From Actinomycetes bacterium (GTDB taxonomy: Bacteria > Actinomycetota > Actinomycetes > Actinomycetales > Cellulomonadaceae): 5,227 nucleotides of DNA. The DNA lies in NCBI GenBank assembly GCA_023412515.1, contig JAEYNO010000002.1, positions 1-5,227 of the forward strand, written 5' to 3'. This document shows positions 1-5,227 of the stretch, in pieces. Position 1 is the stretch's first letter. Every line of letters begins with the position of its first letter. A model generated the notes under the pieces. The model searched no databases, was not told the DNA's origin, and was given only the letters and a program-made list of their open reading frames with translations. A program made the position numbers and the translations under genes.

Positions 1-1460
1 GCATGGAGGTGCGCGAGCACCACCTGTTCCGCGTCACGCGCAACGAGGACGTCGAGGTCGAGGAGGACGACGCGGAGAACCTGCTCCAGGCGATGGAGAA
101 GGAGCTGTTGCGCCGCCGGTTCGGCCCGCCCGTGCGCCTCGAGCTCACGCCGGGCATCAGCCCGCGCATCCGCGCGCTGCTCGTGCGCGAGCTCGGCGTC
201 GTCGAGGAGGAGGTGTACGAGATCCCGCTGCCGCTCGACCTCACGGGCCTCAACCTCATCGCCGACCTCGACCGGGCGGACCTGCACTTCCCGCCGTTCG
301 TCCCGACGACGCACCGCCTCCTCGCCGAGGTGGAGAGCTCGTCCCCGACGGACGTGTTCGCCGCGATCCGCGAGCGCGACGTCCTGCTGCACCACCCGTA
401 CGACTCGTTCTCGACGTCGGTGCAGACGTTCCTCGAGCAGGCGGCGGCGGACCCGCACGTGCTCGCGATCAAGCAGACGCTGTACCGGACGTCGGGCGAC
501 TCGCCGATCGTCGACGCGCTCATCGACGCGGCGCAGGCCGGCAAGCAGGTGCTCGCGCTCGTCGAGATCAAGGCGCGGTTCGACGAGCAGAACAACATCT
601 CGTGGGCGCGCAAGCTCGAGCAGGCGGGCGTGCACGTCGTGTACGGGATCGTCGGGCTCAAGACGCACTGCAAGCTCTCGCTCGTGGTGCGGCAGGAGTC
701 CGACGGGCTGCGCCGCTACAGCCACGTCGGGACGGGCAACTACCACCCGAAGACCGCGCGGCTGTACACCGACCTGGGGCTGCTGACGGCCGACCCGGAC
801 GTGGGCCAGGACCTCACGCGGCTGTTCAACCAGCTGTCGGGCTACGCGCCGAAGTCGCGGTTCCACCGCCTGCTCGTCGCGCCGCGCTCGGTGCGCACGG
901 GGCTGCTGGAGCGCATCGAGCGCGAGGCGGAGGCGGCCCGCCGCGGCGAGCCCGCGTGGATCAAGATCAAGGTCAACTCCATGGTCGACGAGGCGACGAT
1001 CGACGCGCTGTACCGCGCGTCGCAGGCCGGCGTGCCGGTCGACATCAACGTGCGGGGCATCTGCGCGCTGCGCCCGGGCGTGCCGGGGCTGTCGGAGACG
1101 ATCCGCGTGCGGTCGATCCTCGGCCGGTTCCTCGAGCACTCGCGCGTCTTCGCGTTCGCGCACGCGACACCCGCCGAGGGGGACGGGTTCGAGGGACCCG
1201 AGGTGTTCATCGGCTCGGCCGACCTCATGCACCGCAACCTCGACCGCCGCGTCGAGGCGCTCGTGCGGGTCGCGGAGCCCGCGCACGTGACCGAGCTCGT
1301 CGAGTACCTCGACGAGACCATGGACGACGGCACGTCGTCGTGGCACCTGGGTCCGGACGGCGTCTGGGTGCGGCACCACCGCGGCCCCGACGGCCCGCTG
1401 GTCGACCTGCAGGAGGTGCTCGTCCAGCGCCAGAAGCGCCGGCCGGGCGCCCCCCGGTGA
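1..1460 (+). CDS. ppk1: Polyphosphate kinase 1, C-terminal part (5' end outside the window)
   Basis: Ppk1 reversibly transfers the gamma-phosphate of ATP to a growing polyphosphate chain through a phosphohistidine intermediate. Counting residues from the ATG at base 3, the signature residues keep exact E. coli Ppk spacing: Arg162 (IKQTLYRT) and Arg192 (KARFDEQNN) match the catalytic-site Arg375 and Arg405. His222 (LKTHCK) matches the phosphorylated His435, and His379 (LEHSR) matches His592. All four share an offset of 213. Residues about 1-115 are the end of the middle domain, including the FRVTRNED stretch. About 125-290 and 297-465 are the two phospholipase-D-like C-terminal domains. The ATG at base 3 is internal: the frame is open to the window edge and roughly 210-260 N-terminal residues are missing, against a usual length near 700-740. 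The TGA at 1458-1460 overlaps the next gene's start. No catalytic residue visible here is lost. Confidence 0.96.
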   Translation, partial: MEVREHHLFRVTRNEDVEVEEDDAENLLQAMEKELLRRRFGPPVRLELTPGISPRIRALLVRELGVVEEEVYEIPLPLDLTGLNLIADLDRADLHFPPFVPTTHRLLAEVESSSPTDVFAAIRERDVLLHHPYDSFSTSVQTFLEQAAADPHVLAIKQTLYRTSGDSPIVDALIDAAQAGKQVLALVEIKARFDEQNNISWARKLEQAGVHVVYGIVGLKTHCKLSLVVRQESDGLRRYSHVGTGNYHPKTARLYTDLGLLTADPDVGQDLTRLFNQLSGYAPKSRFHRLLVAPRSVRTGLLERIEREAEAARRGEPAWIKIKVNSMVDEATIDALYRASQAGVPVDINVRGICALRPGVPGLSETIRVRSILGRFLEHSRVFAFAHATPAEGDGFEGPEVFIGSADLMHRNLDRRVEALVRVAEPAHVTELVEYLDETMDDGTSSWHLGPDGVWVRHHRGPDGPLVDLQEVLVQRQKRRPGAPR

Positions 1461-2437
1461 AGGCAGGAGCACCCGACCCGGTCGAGGCGGCGGGCGCGCT
1501 CGTGTGGCGCGTGCGCGCCGGGCGCCTGCAGGTCGCGCTCGTGCACCGCCCGCGGTACCGCGACTGGTCGTGGCCCAAGGGCAAGCTCGACCCGGGCGAG
1601 GTCCCGCCCGTCGCGGCCGTGCGCGAGGTCGAGGAGGAGACCGGCATGGCGGTCGTGCTGGGTCTGCCGCTGCCGGGCCTGCGGTACGCGTTGTCCGACG
1701 GGCGCCGCAAGGTCGTGCACTACTGGGCCGCGCGCGTCGCGGGCCGCGGCGACGACGTGCCGCTGCGCGCGCGCCCGCCCGTGCCGCACGCCGACCGCTC
1801 CGAGATCGACCACTGGGAGTGGTTCGACACCGCGCAGGCCGCGCGCCGGCTCACGCGCCGCGACGACCGTCGCCCGCTCGACGCGCTCGTCGAGGCCTAC
1901 GCGAAGGACCGGCTGGACACGCGCGCGCTCGTGGTGGCGCGGCACGGGCAGGCCCGCAAGCGGGCCCTGTGGGGCGGCACGGAGGACGACCGCCCGCTCA
2001 CAGGGCTGGGCCTGCGGCAGGCCGCGACGCTGACGCCCCTGCTCGCGGCGTTCGGCGTCGAGCAGGTCGTGACGAGCCGCTGGGAGCGGTGCGCGACGAC
2101 GGTCGCGCCCTACGCGCAGGCCGCGGGCGTGACCCCCGAGGTGGCCGACGGCCTGACGGAGGCCCGTCACGACGAGTCCCCCGCCCGGGTCGCGGCGATC
2201 GTGCGGGACGCGCTCGAGGCGCGGCGCGACACCGTGCTGTGCACGCACCGGCCCGTGCTGCCGACCGTGCTCGACGTGCTGGAGGTGCAGAGCCGCCGGG
2301 CCGTGGCCGACGCGCTGCCGCGTGAGAACCCGTTCCTCGCCCCGGGCGAGGTGCTCGTCGCGCACGCCGCACGGACCCGTCGCGGCACGCGCGTGGTGGG
2401 GGTCGAGCTGCACCGGTCCCCCGCCGGGGCGGACTGA
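1457..2437 (+). CDS. mutT1: MutT1-like Nudix hydrolase fused to a histidine phosphatase domain
   Basis: This 326-residue protein has two domains. The N-terminal half is a Nudix hydrolase with a perfect Nudix box at residues 42-64 (G-x5-E-x7-REVEEETGM), preceded by a WSWPKGK stretch. The C-terminal half, from about residue 157, is a histidine-phosphatase domain with ARHGQA (RHG 162-164), SRWERC (207-212) and a second histidine in CTHRP (His264). This architecture and length match mycobacterial MutT1, which hydrolyses 8-oxo-dGTP, 8-oxo-GTP and dinucleoside polyphosphates and also lies next to ppk. The substrate here is inferred from family and context. The GTG start at 1457 gives a 4-base GTGA overlap with the ppk1 stop, so translation is probably coupled. 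I see no good separate ribosome binding site, and the next in-frame GTG (1502) falls inside the Nudix fold. An alternative name would be a generic NUDIX/phosphoglycerate-mutase-fold hydrolase. Confidence 0.9.
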   Translation: MKAGAPDPVEAAGALVWRVRAGRLQVALVHRPRYRDWSWPKGKLDPGEVPPVAAVREVEEETGMAVVLGLPLPGLRYALSDGRRKVVHYWAARVAGRGDDVPLRARPPVPHADRSEIDHWEWFDTAQAARRLTRRDDRRPLDALVEAYAKDRLDTRALVVARHGQARKRALWGGTEDDRPLTGLGLRQAATLTPLLAAFGVEQVVTSRWERCATTVAPYAQAAGVTPEVADGLTEARHDESPARVAAIVRDALEARRDTVLCTHRPVLPTVLDVLEVQSRRAVADALPRENPFLAPGEVLVAHAARTRRGTRVVGVELHRSPAGAD

Positions 2438-2481
2438 CCCAGCCGGGCGAGCCGGCACCGCCGGGGGCCGGCCCCGGGACG

Positions 2482-2517
2482 ACGACGCCCCGGTGCCGAG
2501 CGGCACCGGGGCGTCGT
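2482..2517. terminator. Probable bidirectional terminator: perfect 17-bp inverted repeat
   Basis: Bases 2482-2498 are exactly complementary to 2501-2517, leaving only AG in the middle (about a 4-base loop in practice). The repeat lies between the convergent mutT1 stop (2437) and pit stop (2540), 44 and 22 bases away respectively. It is by far the longest perfect inverted repeat I noticed in the window. Neither side has a T-run, so it is not a classical intrinsic terminator. T-less GC-rich hairpins are common at convergent gene ends in actinobacteria. A function in termination or 3'-end protection for both transcripts is inferred. Confidence 0.75.
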
Positions 2518-2520
2518 GCT

Positions 2521-2535
2521 GCGGGCTCAGCCCGC
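2521..2535. repeat. Short second inverted repeat next to the pit stop
   Basis: Bases 2521-2527 (GCGGGCT) and 2529-2535 (AGCCCGC) form a 7-bp perfect inverted repeat around one base, a 5-6 bp hairpin in practice. It lies between the pit stop codon and the large hairpin, so the pit transcript would run through it first. It also contains one copy of a 10-base direct repeat (GGCTCAGCCC at 2524-2533 and 2537-2546), the second copy of which covers the pit stop codon. It may be part of the terminator region or a small local duplication. Confidence 0.4.
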
Positions 2536-2539
2536 AGGC

Positions 2540-3544
2540 TCAGCCCAGGATCGGGTGGATGATCCAGAACACGACGGCCGCGACGAGCGCGGCGGCCGGG
2601 ATGGTGAGGATCCACGCGCCGGCGATGTTCTTGGCGACGCCCCACCGCACGGCCGAGAGCCGCTTTGTGGCGCCGACGCCCATGATCGCGGACGTGATCG
2701 TGTGGGTCGTCGACACGGGTGCGTGCAGCGCGAACGCGTTGACGTAGAGGACCACCGCGGAGACCGACTCGGCGACGAACCCGCGCGCGGGGTCGAGCTC
2801 GATGATCTTGCGACCGAGCGTGCGCATGATGCGCCACCCGCCGGCGTAGGTGCCGAGCGAGATCGCGGCGGCCGCGGCGAGCTTGACCCACAGCGGGATG
2901 CCCGCCTCGGGGTCCGCCCAGTTGGCGGTGAGGAGCGCGAGGTAGATGACGCCCATGGTCTTCTGCGCGTCCTGCAGGCCGTGCCCGAGCGCCATGGCGG
3001 CGGCCGAGACGGTCTGCGCGAACCGGAAGCGCCGGTTGACGCGGGTCGGCGGGCGGTTGCGGATCAGCCACAGCAGGCCGGCCATCGCGAGGAACGCGAG
3101 GCCGAACCCGATGACCGGCGAGAAGACCATCGGCAGGACGACCTTGTCGACGATCGCCGAGCCGTAGATCCCGAACCCGGCGGCCAGGCCCGCGCCCACG
3201 AGCCCGCCGATGAGGGCGTGCGTCGAGGACGAGGGCAGGCCGAACCACCAGGTCACGAGGTTCCACGCGATGGCGCCGACCAACGCGCAGACGATGACCA
3301 CGAGCGCCGAGTGCGACGGTGCGTCCTGCAGGTCGACGATCGACGTCGCGATGGTCTCGGCAACCTCGGTGCCCAGCAGCGCGCCGGTGAAGTTCATGAC
3401 CGCGGCCATGAGGAGCGCCGCCCGCGGCGTCAGCGCCCGCGTCGAGACCGACGTGGCGATGGCGTTGGCGGCGTCGTGGAAGCCGTTCGTGTAGTCGAAC
3501 CCGAGGGCGAGCGCGACGACGAAGACGACGAGCACAGGTTCCAC
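2540..3544 (-). CDS. pit: PiT-family inorganic phosphate permease
   Basis: Low-affinity inorganic phosphate transporter of the PiT family (PF01384), a multi-pass membrane protein that bacteria usually drive with protons and that often carries a metal-phosphate complex. At 334 residues it is the short form common in actinobacteria rather than the ~500-residue E. coli PitA. The family's inverted halves are visible: a first signature at 17-31 (DYTNGFHDAANAIAT) followed by GLPSSSTHAL at 102-111, and a second copy at 187-198 (GHGLQDAQKTMG) followed by VSTTHT at 277-282. Long hydrophobic stretches separate them, with a short basic loop near 162-174. The start is GTG at 3544-3542. An AAGGAG at 3562-3557 lies 12 bases upstream, inside the end of pap. 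Only six bases separate it from the pap stop, so the two are almost certainly co-transcribed. The protein ends shortly before the shared terminator. Confidence 0.95.
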   Translation of the reverse strand: MEPVLVVFVVALALGFDYTNGFHDAANAIATSVSTRALTPRAALLMAAVMNFTGALLGTEVAETIATSIVDLQDAPSHSALVVIVCALVGAIAWNLVTWWFGLPSSSTHALIGGLVGAGLAAGFGIYGSAIVDKVVLPMVFSPVIGFGLAFLAMAGLLWLIRNRPPTRVNRRFRFAQTVSAAAMALGHGLQDAQKTMGVIYLALLTANWADPEAGIPLWVKLAAAAAISLGTYAGGWRIMRTLGRKIIELDPARGFVAESVSAVVLYVNAFALHAPVSTTHTITSAIMGVGATKRLSAVRWGVAKNIAGAWILTIPAAALVAAVVFWIIHPILG

Positions 3545-3550
3545 GGGGGC

Positions 3551-4171
3551 TCAGGACTCCTTGAGCGCGATCGTCTCGACCGTGTTCGCGACCTTCTCGA
3601 ACGCGTCGGCGGCGTCCTCGAGCTTCTCCACGATCTCCTTGAGCTTCATCAGCAGGATCGGGTCGGAGATCTCGTCGAACATCTGCGCGAGCAGCTTGCG
3701 GTGCGACTTGTCGGCCTGGTTCTCGAGGCGGTTCACCTCGACCCAGTACTCCTGCAGCGAGTCCATGGAGCGCAGCCGGGGCATGGCCTCGGCCGTGAGC
3801 TCGGCGGCGCGCTGGAGCACCTGGACCTGGTCGGAGACGCGTGCGGGCAGCTCCTCGACCTTGTACAGGACGATGAGGTCGGACGCCTCGTCCATGTAGT
3901 CCATGCAGTCGTCGAGGCTCGACGCGAGGTCGTAGATGTCGTCGCGGTCGAACGGCGTCACGAACGTCTGGTTGAGGCGACGCATGATCGTGTGGGTCGC
4001 GTCGTCGGCGGCGTGCTCGGCCTCCGCCATCCGCTTGTTGATCTCTTTGCGGGTCGCGCGGTCGGCTCCGAGCATCTCGGCCAGCAGGTTCGCGCCCGTC
4101 ACGAGGTGGGACGCGGAAGCGGCGAAGAGGTCGAAGTACTGGGTGTCGCGCGGTGTGATGCGCAGGCGCAC
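3551..4171 (-). CDS. pap: DUF47 / PhoU-like Pit accessory protein
   Basis: A 206-residue cytoplasmic, almost entirely helical protein of the DUF47 family (TIGR00153, PhoU-like), typically encoded next to PiT permeases and thought to modulate them; the mechanism is not settled. PhoU-type acidic/histidine helix motifs, usually linked to metal binding, are visible: AEAEHAADDATH (49-60), FDRDDIYDLASSLDD (74-88), NRLENQADKSHRKLL (147-161) and EKLEDAADAFEKVANTVE (182-199). The reading frame is open far upstream, to about 4858. The family start (VRLRITPRDT) is the GTG at 4171-4169, which has GGAG at 4181-4178 with a 6-base spacer. The C-terminal Lys-Glu-Ser codons also supply the Shine-Dalgarno sequence for pit. 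It is first gene of a two-gene operon with pit. Candidate PHO-box and -10 elements lie just upstream. Confidence 0.93.
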   Translation of the reverse strand: MRLRITPRDTQYFDLFAASASHLVTGANLLAEMLGADRATRKEINKRMAEAEHAADDATHTIMRRLNQTFVTPFDRDDIYDLASSLDDCMDYMDEASDLIVLYKVEELPARVSDQVQVLQRAAELTAEAMPRLRSMDSLQEYWVEVNRLENQADKSHRKLLAQMFDEISDPILLMKLKEIVEKLEDAADAFEKVANTVETIALKES

Positions 4172-4177
4172 GGAGGG

Positions 4178-4181
4178 CTCC
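4178..4181 (-). promoter_or_regulatory. Ribosome binding site that fixes the pap start
   Basis: On the - strand GGAG lies six bases before the GTG at 4171. This supports that start over upstream GTG/ATG codons in the same open frame, which encode Arg/Pro-rich sequence unlike the DUF47 family. Confidence 0.7.
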
Positions 4182-4201
4182 GGGTCGTTCGACGATGTGT
4201 C

Positions 4202-4216
4202 CCCCGGGAACCGGGG
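4202..4216 (-). other. Possible 5'-end hairpin in the pap leader
   Basis: On the - strand CCCCGG, TTC, CCGGGG forms a 6-bp GC-only stem with a three-base loop. It begins at 4216, next to the start point of about 4217 predicted from the TAGGCT hexamer, and ends 30 bases before the pap GTG. If that start is right, the pap-pit mRNA begins with this hairpin, which could protect the 5' end. Such short stems are frequent by chance in DNA this GC-rich. Confidence 0.3.
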
Positions 4217-4223
4217 CGCCAAC

Positions 4224-4253
4224 AGCCTAACGGGCGGTGAACGGCAGGTGCGC
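4224..4253 (-). promoter_or_regulatory. Candidate pap-pit promoter with PHO-box-like 11-base repeats
   Basis: Read on the - strand, 11-base units starting at 4253, 4242 and 4231 begin GCGCACC, GTTCACC and GTTAGGC. GTTCACC is the core of the direct repeat units bound by PhoP in Streptomyces, and similar to RegX3 sites in mycobacteria. The last unit contains TAGGCT (4229-4224), a plausible actinobacterial -10 hexamer. No good -35 is present, as expected if an activator occupies this place. A start near 4217 would give a leader of about 46 bases. Phosphate-starvation control fits a phosphate-uptake operon, but the site is predicted by eye only. Confidence 0.42.
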
Positions 4254-4290
4254 CGGACCGAGGTCGCACGCCCCTGTGCGCTCGGTGTGA

Positions 4291-4297
4291 GGTGAAC
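4291..4297 (-). promoter_or_regulatory. Second GTTCACC motif, in phase with the first
   Basis: A second perfect GTTCACC on the - strand begins at 4297, exactly 55 bases (five 11-base turns) upstream of the one at 4242. The units in between match poorly, so this could be a separate half-site or coincidence. It overlaps the 3' arm of the candidate structured RNA. Confidence 0.25.
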
Positions 4298-4384
4298 GAC
4301 GCCGGGCCGGGAGCGCCTCTCGGCGCGTGGCCGCTCGAAGCGGCTGATGATGGAGCCCGGGGCTACCGCGACCCGGCGTCGCCC
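4294..4384 (-). ncRNA. Candidate structured RNA or leader element (multibranch fold)
   Basis: On the - strand, bases 4384-4369 can pair with 4294-4309 in a continuous 16-bp stem: 13 Watson-Crick pairs, of which ten are consecutive (4381-4372 with 4297-4306), plus three G-U pairs. Three hairpins fit inside: 4364-4354 (4 bp), 4344-4330 (GCCGCT, TCG, AGCGGC) and 4326-4313 (GCGCC, GAGA, GGCGC). The last carries a GNRA tetraloop. The G-U pairs become A-C mismatches on the + strand, which favours - strand RNA. It could be a small RNA, a leader of pap-pit or a structured 3' end of the gene ending at 4449. I recognise no known riboswitch. The high GC content makes chance folding a serious alternative. 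Confidence 0.35.
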
Positions 4385-4388
4385 CTCC

Positions 4389-4394
4389 AGTCTA
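4389..4394 (-). promoter_or_regulatory. Candidate -10 hexamer for the structured element
   Basis: TAGACT on the - strand fits the actinobacterial TANNNT -10 pattern. The expected start, about seven bases downstream near 4382, falls at the first bases of the structured element. The positions where a -35 would sit (about 4412-4418) do not resemble TTGACA, so support is limited to the hexamer and its spacing. Confidence 0.28.
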
Positions 4395-4448
4395 CGTGCC
4401 CCCGCGCGCGGCGCACGGGCTCGGCGCGGTCCCGCGGCGCGGCGCGGC

Positions 4449-5078
4449 TCACTCGAGCCGGTCGGCCCGCCACAGCTGCGCGGCGTGCGCGAGCTCCTCG
4501 GCGGTGCGCACGAGCGACGCCGCGCCGCGGGTCTGGCGGTGCGCGGCGGCGGGGTCGACGACGTCGAGGTGGTCGGCGTCGAACGCCGCGCCCGTGGCCA
4601 GGACCTGGCAGAACGCGGCCGCGCGCTCGAGCGCGACCGCGAGGTCGCCCGTGTAGACGCCGGACAGCACGGCGTCGGCGACCGTGCGGACGTCCTGCGG
4701 GCCGGGCTGGTCGACGACGCCCGCGACGGCGTCGTGCACGGGTGCGGCCGCGACGCCCTGCCGGTACCGGTCGGCGACCGTGCCGGGGTCGCGGCGCACC
4801 CACTCGCGCAGCACGTACAGCCGCCACAGGGCGCCAGGGAGCGTGTGGGGAGCGGCATCGGCCCACAGCGAGGCCACCACGTCCAGTCCCTCGGTCTCGA
4901 CGAGGTGCACGAGCCGGCCGACGAGCTCGGGGTCGTCGAGGGCGCGCGCCTGGTGCACGATCGCCGCGGCAGTCGTGTGCGCGACCTCGGGCAGCAGAGC
5001 TGGATCGATCCCGCCGGGTATCGCCTCGGCCGTCTGCTGATCGAGCATCGCGGGCCGGCGGAAGCGCGGCGGCGTCAC
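4449..5078 (-). CDS. Conserved-looking protein of unknown function, mainly helical
   Basis: I do not recognise this 209-residue protein. It is soluble-looking, with no signal peptide or membrane segment. It is rich in Ala, Asp, Arg and Val and probably all-helical, with one cysteine (in AFCQVL). Distinctive stretches are ALWRLYVLREWVRRDP near the middle, GVYTGDLAVALERAAAF in the C-terminal half and a WRADRLE tail. I see no catalytic motif or DNA-binding signature. The GTG start at 5078 overlaps the upstream gene's TGA by four bases (GTGA), which favours it despite a weak ribosome binding site. An ATG at 5048 (residue 11, MLDQQTAEAI) is an alternative. The real coding frame is supported by its protein-like composition and the coupled start, unlike the Arg/Pro-rich overlapping frames. 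Proximity to pap-pit does not prove a role in phosphate metabolism, since 277 bases separate them. Confidence 0.75.
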   Translation of the reverse strand: MTPPRFRRPAMLDQQTAEAIPGGIDPALLPEVAHTTAAAIVHQARALDDPELVGRLVHLVETEGLDVVASLWADAAPHTLPGALWRLYVLREWVRRDPGTVADRYRQGVAAAPVHDAVAGVVDQPGPQDVRTVADAVLSGVYTGDLAVALERAAAFCQVLATGAAFDADHLDVVDPAAAHRQTRGAASLVRTAEELAHAAQLWRADRLE

Positions 5079-5227
5079 GCCAGGGTCCAGGTCTCTTTGC
5101 GCATCGCGACCTCCGAGAGCATCTCGACGTCGTCGTCGGTGAGCCGGCGCGGCAACCGCCGGAAGACCCCGGGGATGTCGGTGCGCCCCAGCACGAGCGC
5201 GTCGTCGGGCATCTTCGTCACGCGCGG
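5075..5227 (-). CDS. C-terminal 50 residues of an unidentified protein (5' end outside the window)
   Basis: The frame is open from the right edge to a TGA at 5077-5075. It encodes a tail containing RVTKMPDDALVLGRTDIPG, FRRLPRRLTDDD, VEMLSEVAMRKE and a final TWTLA. The composition is protein-like, with acidic and basic patches and none of the Arg/Pro monotony of the shadow frames. The stop overlaps the next gene's GTG by four bases, so the two probably form a translationally coupled operon and may act together. Too little is visible to assign a family. Confidence 0.7.
   Translation of the reverse strand, partial: PRVTKMPDDALVLGRTDIPGVFRRLPRRLTDDDVEMLSEVAMRKETWTLA

Noticed and set aside
3..5. 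ATG at base 3 as the true start of polyphosphate kinase
   Set aside because: It aligns about 213 residues into E. coli Ppk by four catalytic landmarks, and the frame is open to the window edge, so it is an internal methionine.
602..1456. Upstream extension of the mutT1 frame across ppk1
   Set aside because: It encodes Arg/Ala/Gly/Pro-rich low-information sequence opposite conserved ppk1 codons. The Nudix protein begins at the coupled GTG at 1457.
2464..2475. GGGGCCGGCCCC palindrome beside the terminator
   Set aside because: It has only a 4-6 bp self-complementary core with no loop room and no further extension; probably compositional.
842..2506. Long - strand open frame (554 codons) antisense to ppk1 and mutT1
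   Set aside because: It is a GC-bias shadow of two strongly conserved + strand genes and has no recognisable domain.
2516..4240. 574-codon + strand open frame opposite pit and pap
   Set aside because: The Asp/Arg/Glu-rich product mirrors the codons of pit and pap on the other strand and crosses the gene boundary. It is typical high-GC antisense openness.
4297..4381. tRNA-like cloverleaf
   Set aside because: The closing stem is too long, the arms are the wrong sizes and order, and there is no proper T-loop or acceptor end, so it is not a tRNA.
4401..4448. GC-rich alternating CG tract downstream of the unknown gene as a terminator
   Set aside because: Only short imperfect stems such as a 5-6 bp match with poor loops can be drawn, about what random sequence of this composition gives.
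4172..4858. N-terminal extension of pap in the same open frame
   Set aside because: The translated extension is Arg/Pro/Ala-rich and unlike DUF47. The family start matches the GTG at 4171 with a good ribosome binding site.
4363..4866. 167-codon - strand open frame overlapping the unknown gene
   Set aside because: It is highly Arg-rich shadow sequence. The 4449-5078 frame has more protein-like composition and a coupled start.

Overview
The window is chromosomal DNA from a very GC-rich actinobacterium. The strong G/C bias at third codon positions, the frequent GTG starts, the mycobacterial/streptomycete-like protein sequences and the ppk1-mutT1 pairing all point that way. By overall feel it is close to Cellulomonas and relatives, but the genus is inference. 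I see no mobile element, CRISPR array, tRNA or rRNA. This is a core phosphate-metabolism locus.

Layout. On the + strand, bases 1-1460 hold the C-terminal two thirds of polyphosphate kinase 1 (ppk1), cut by the left edge. Its stop overlaps by 4 bases (GTGA) the GTG start of a two-domain Nudix / histidine-phosphatase protein of the MutT1 type (1457-2437). A 102-base convergent gap follows, with a perfect 17-bp inverted repeat that probably terminates transcription from both sides. On the - strand, reading right to left, come the last 50 codons of an unidentified gene (5075-5227) and a 209-residue protein of unknown function overlapping it by GTGA (4449-5078). Next is a 277-base intergenic region, then a DUF47/PhoU-like Pit accessory protein (3551-4171) and a PiT-family phosphate permease (2540-3544) six bases downstream.

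How it works together. Pit with its accessory protein would import inorganic phosphate. Ppk1 stores phosphate reversibly as polyphosphate. The MutT1-like enzyme would clean or recycle nucleotides such as 8-oxo-(d)GTP or dinucleoside polyphosphates. The same gene families cluster in other actinobacteria (ppk1 beside mutT1 in Mycobacterium; ppk, pit and the DUF47 gene close together in Streptomyces, from memory).

The least ordinary part is the 4172-4448 intergenic region. On the - strand it holds two candidate signals. One is a TAGACT -10-like hexamer followed at TSS distance by about 90 bases that can fold into a 16-bp closing stem around three hairpins, with GU pairs and a GNRA loop favouring the - strand. 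The other lies nearer pap: two perfect GTTCACC motifs (the core of actinobacterial PHO boxes) exactly 55 bases (5 x 11) apart, the nearer one abutting a TAGGCT -10. Both are predictions made by eye.
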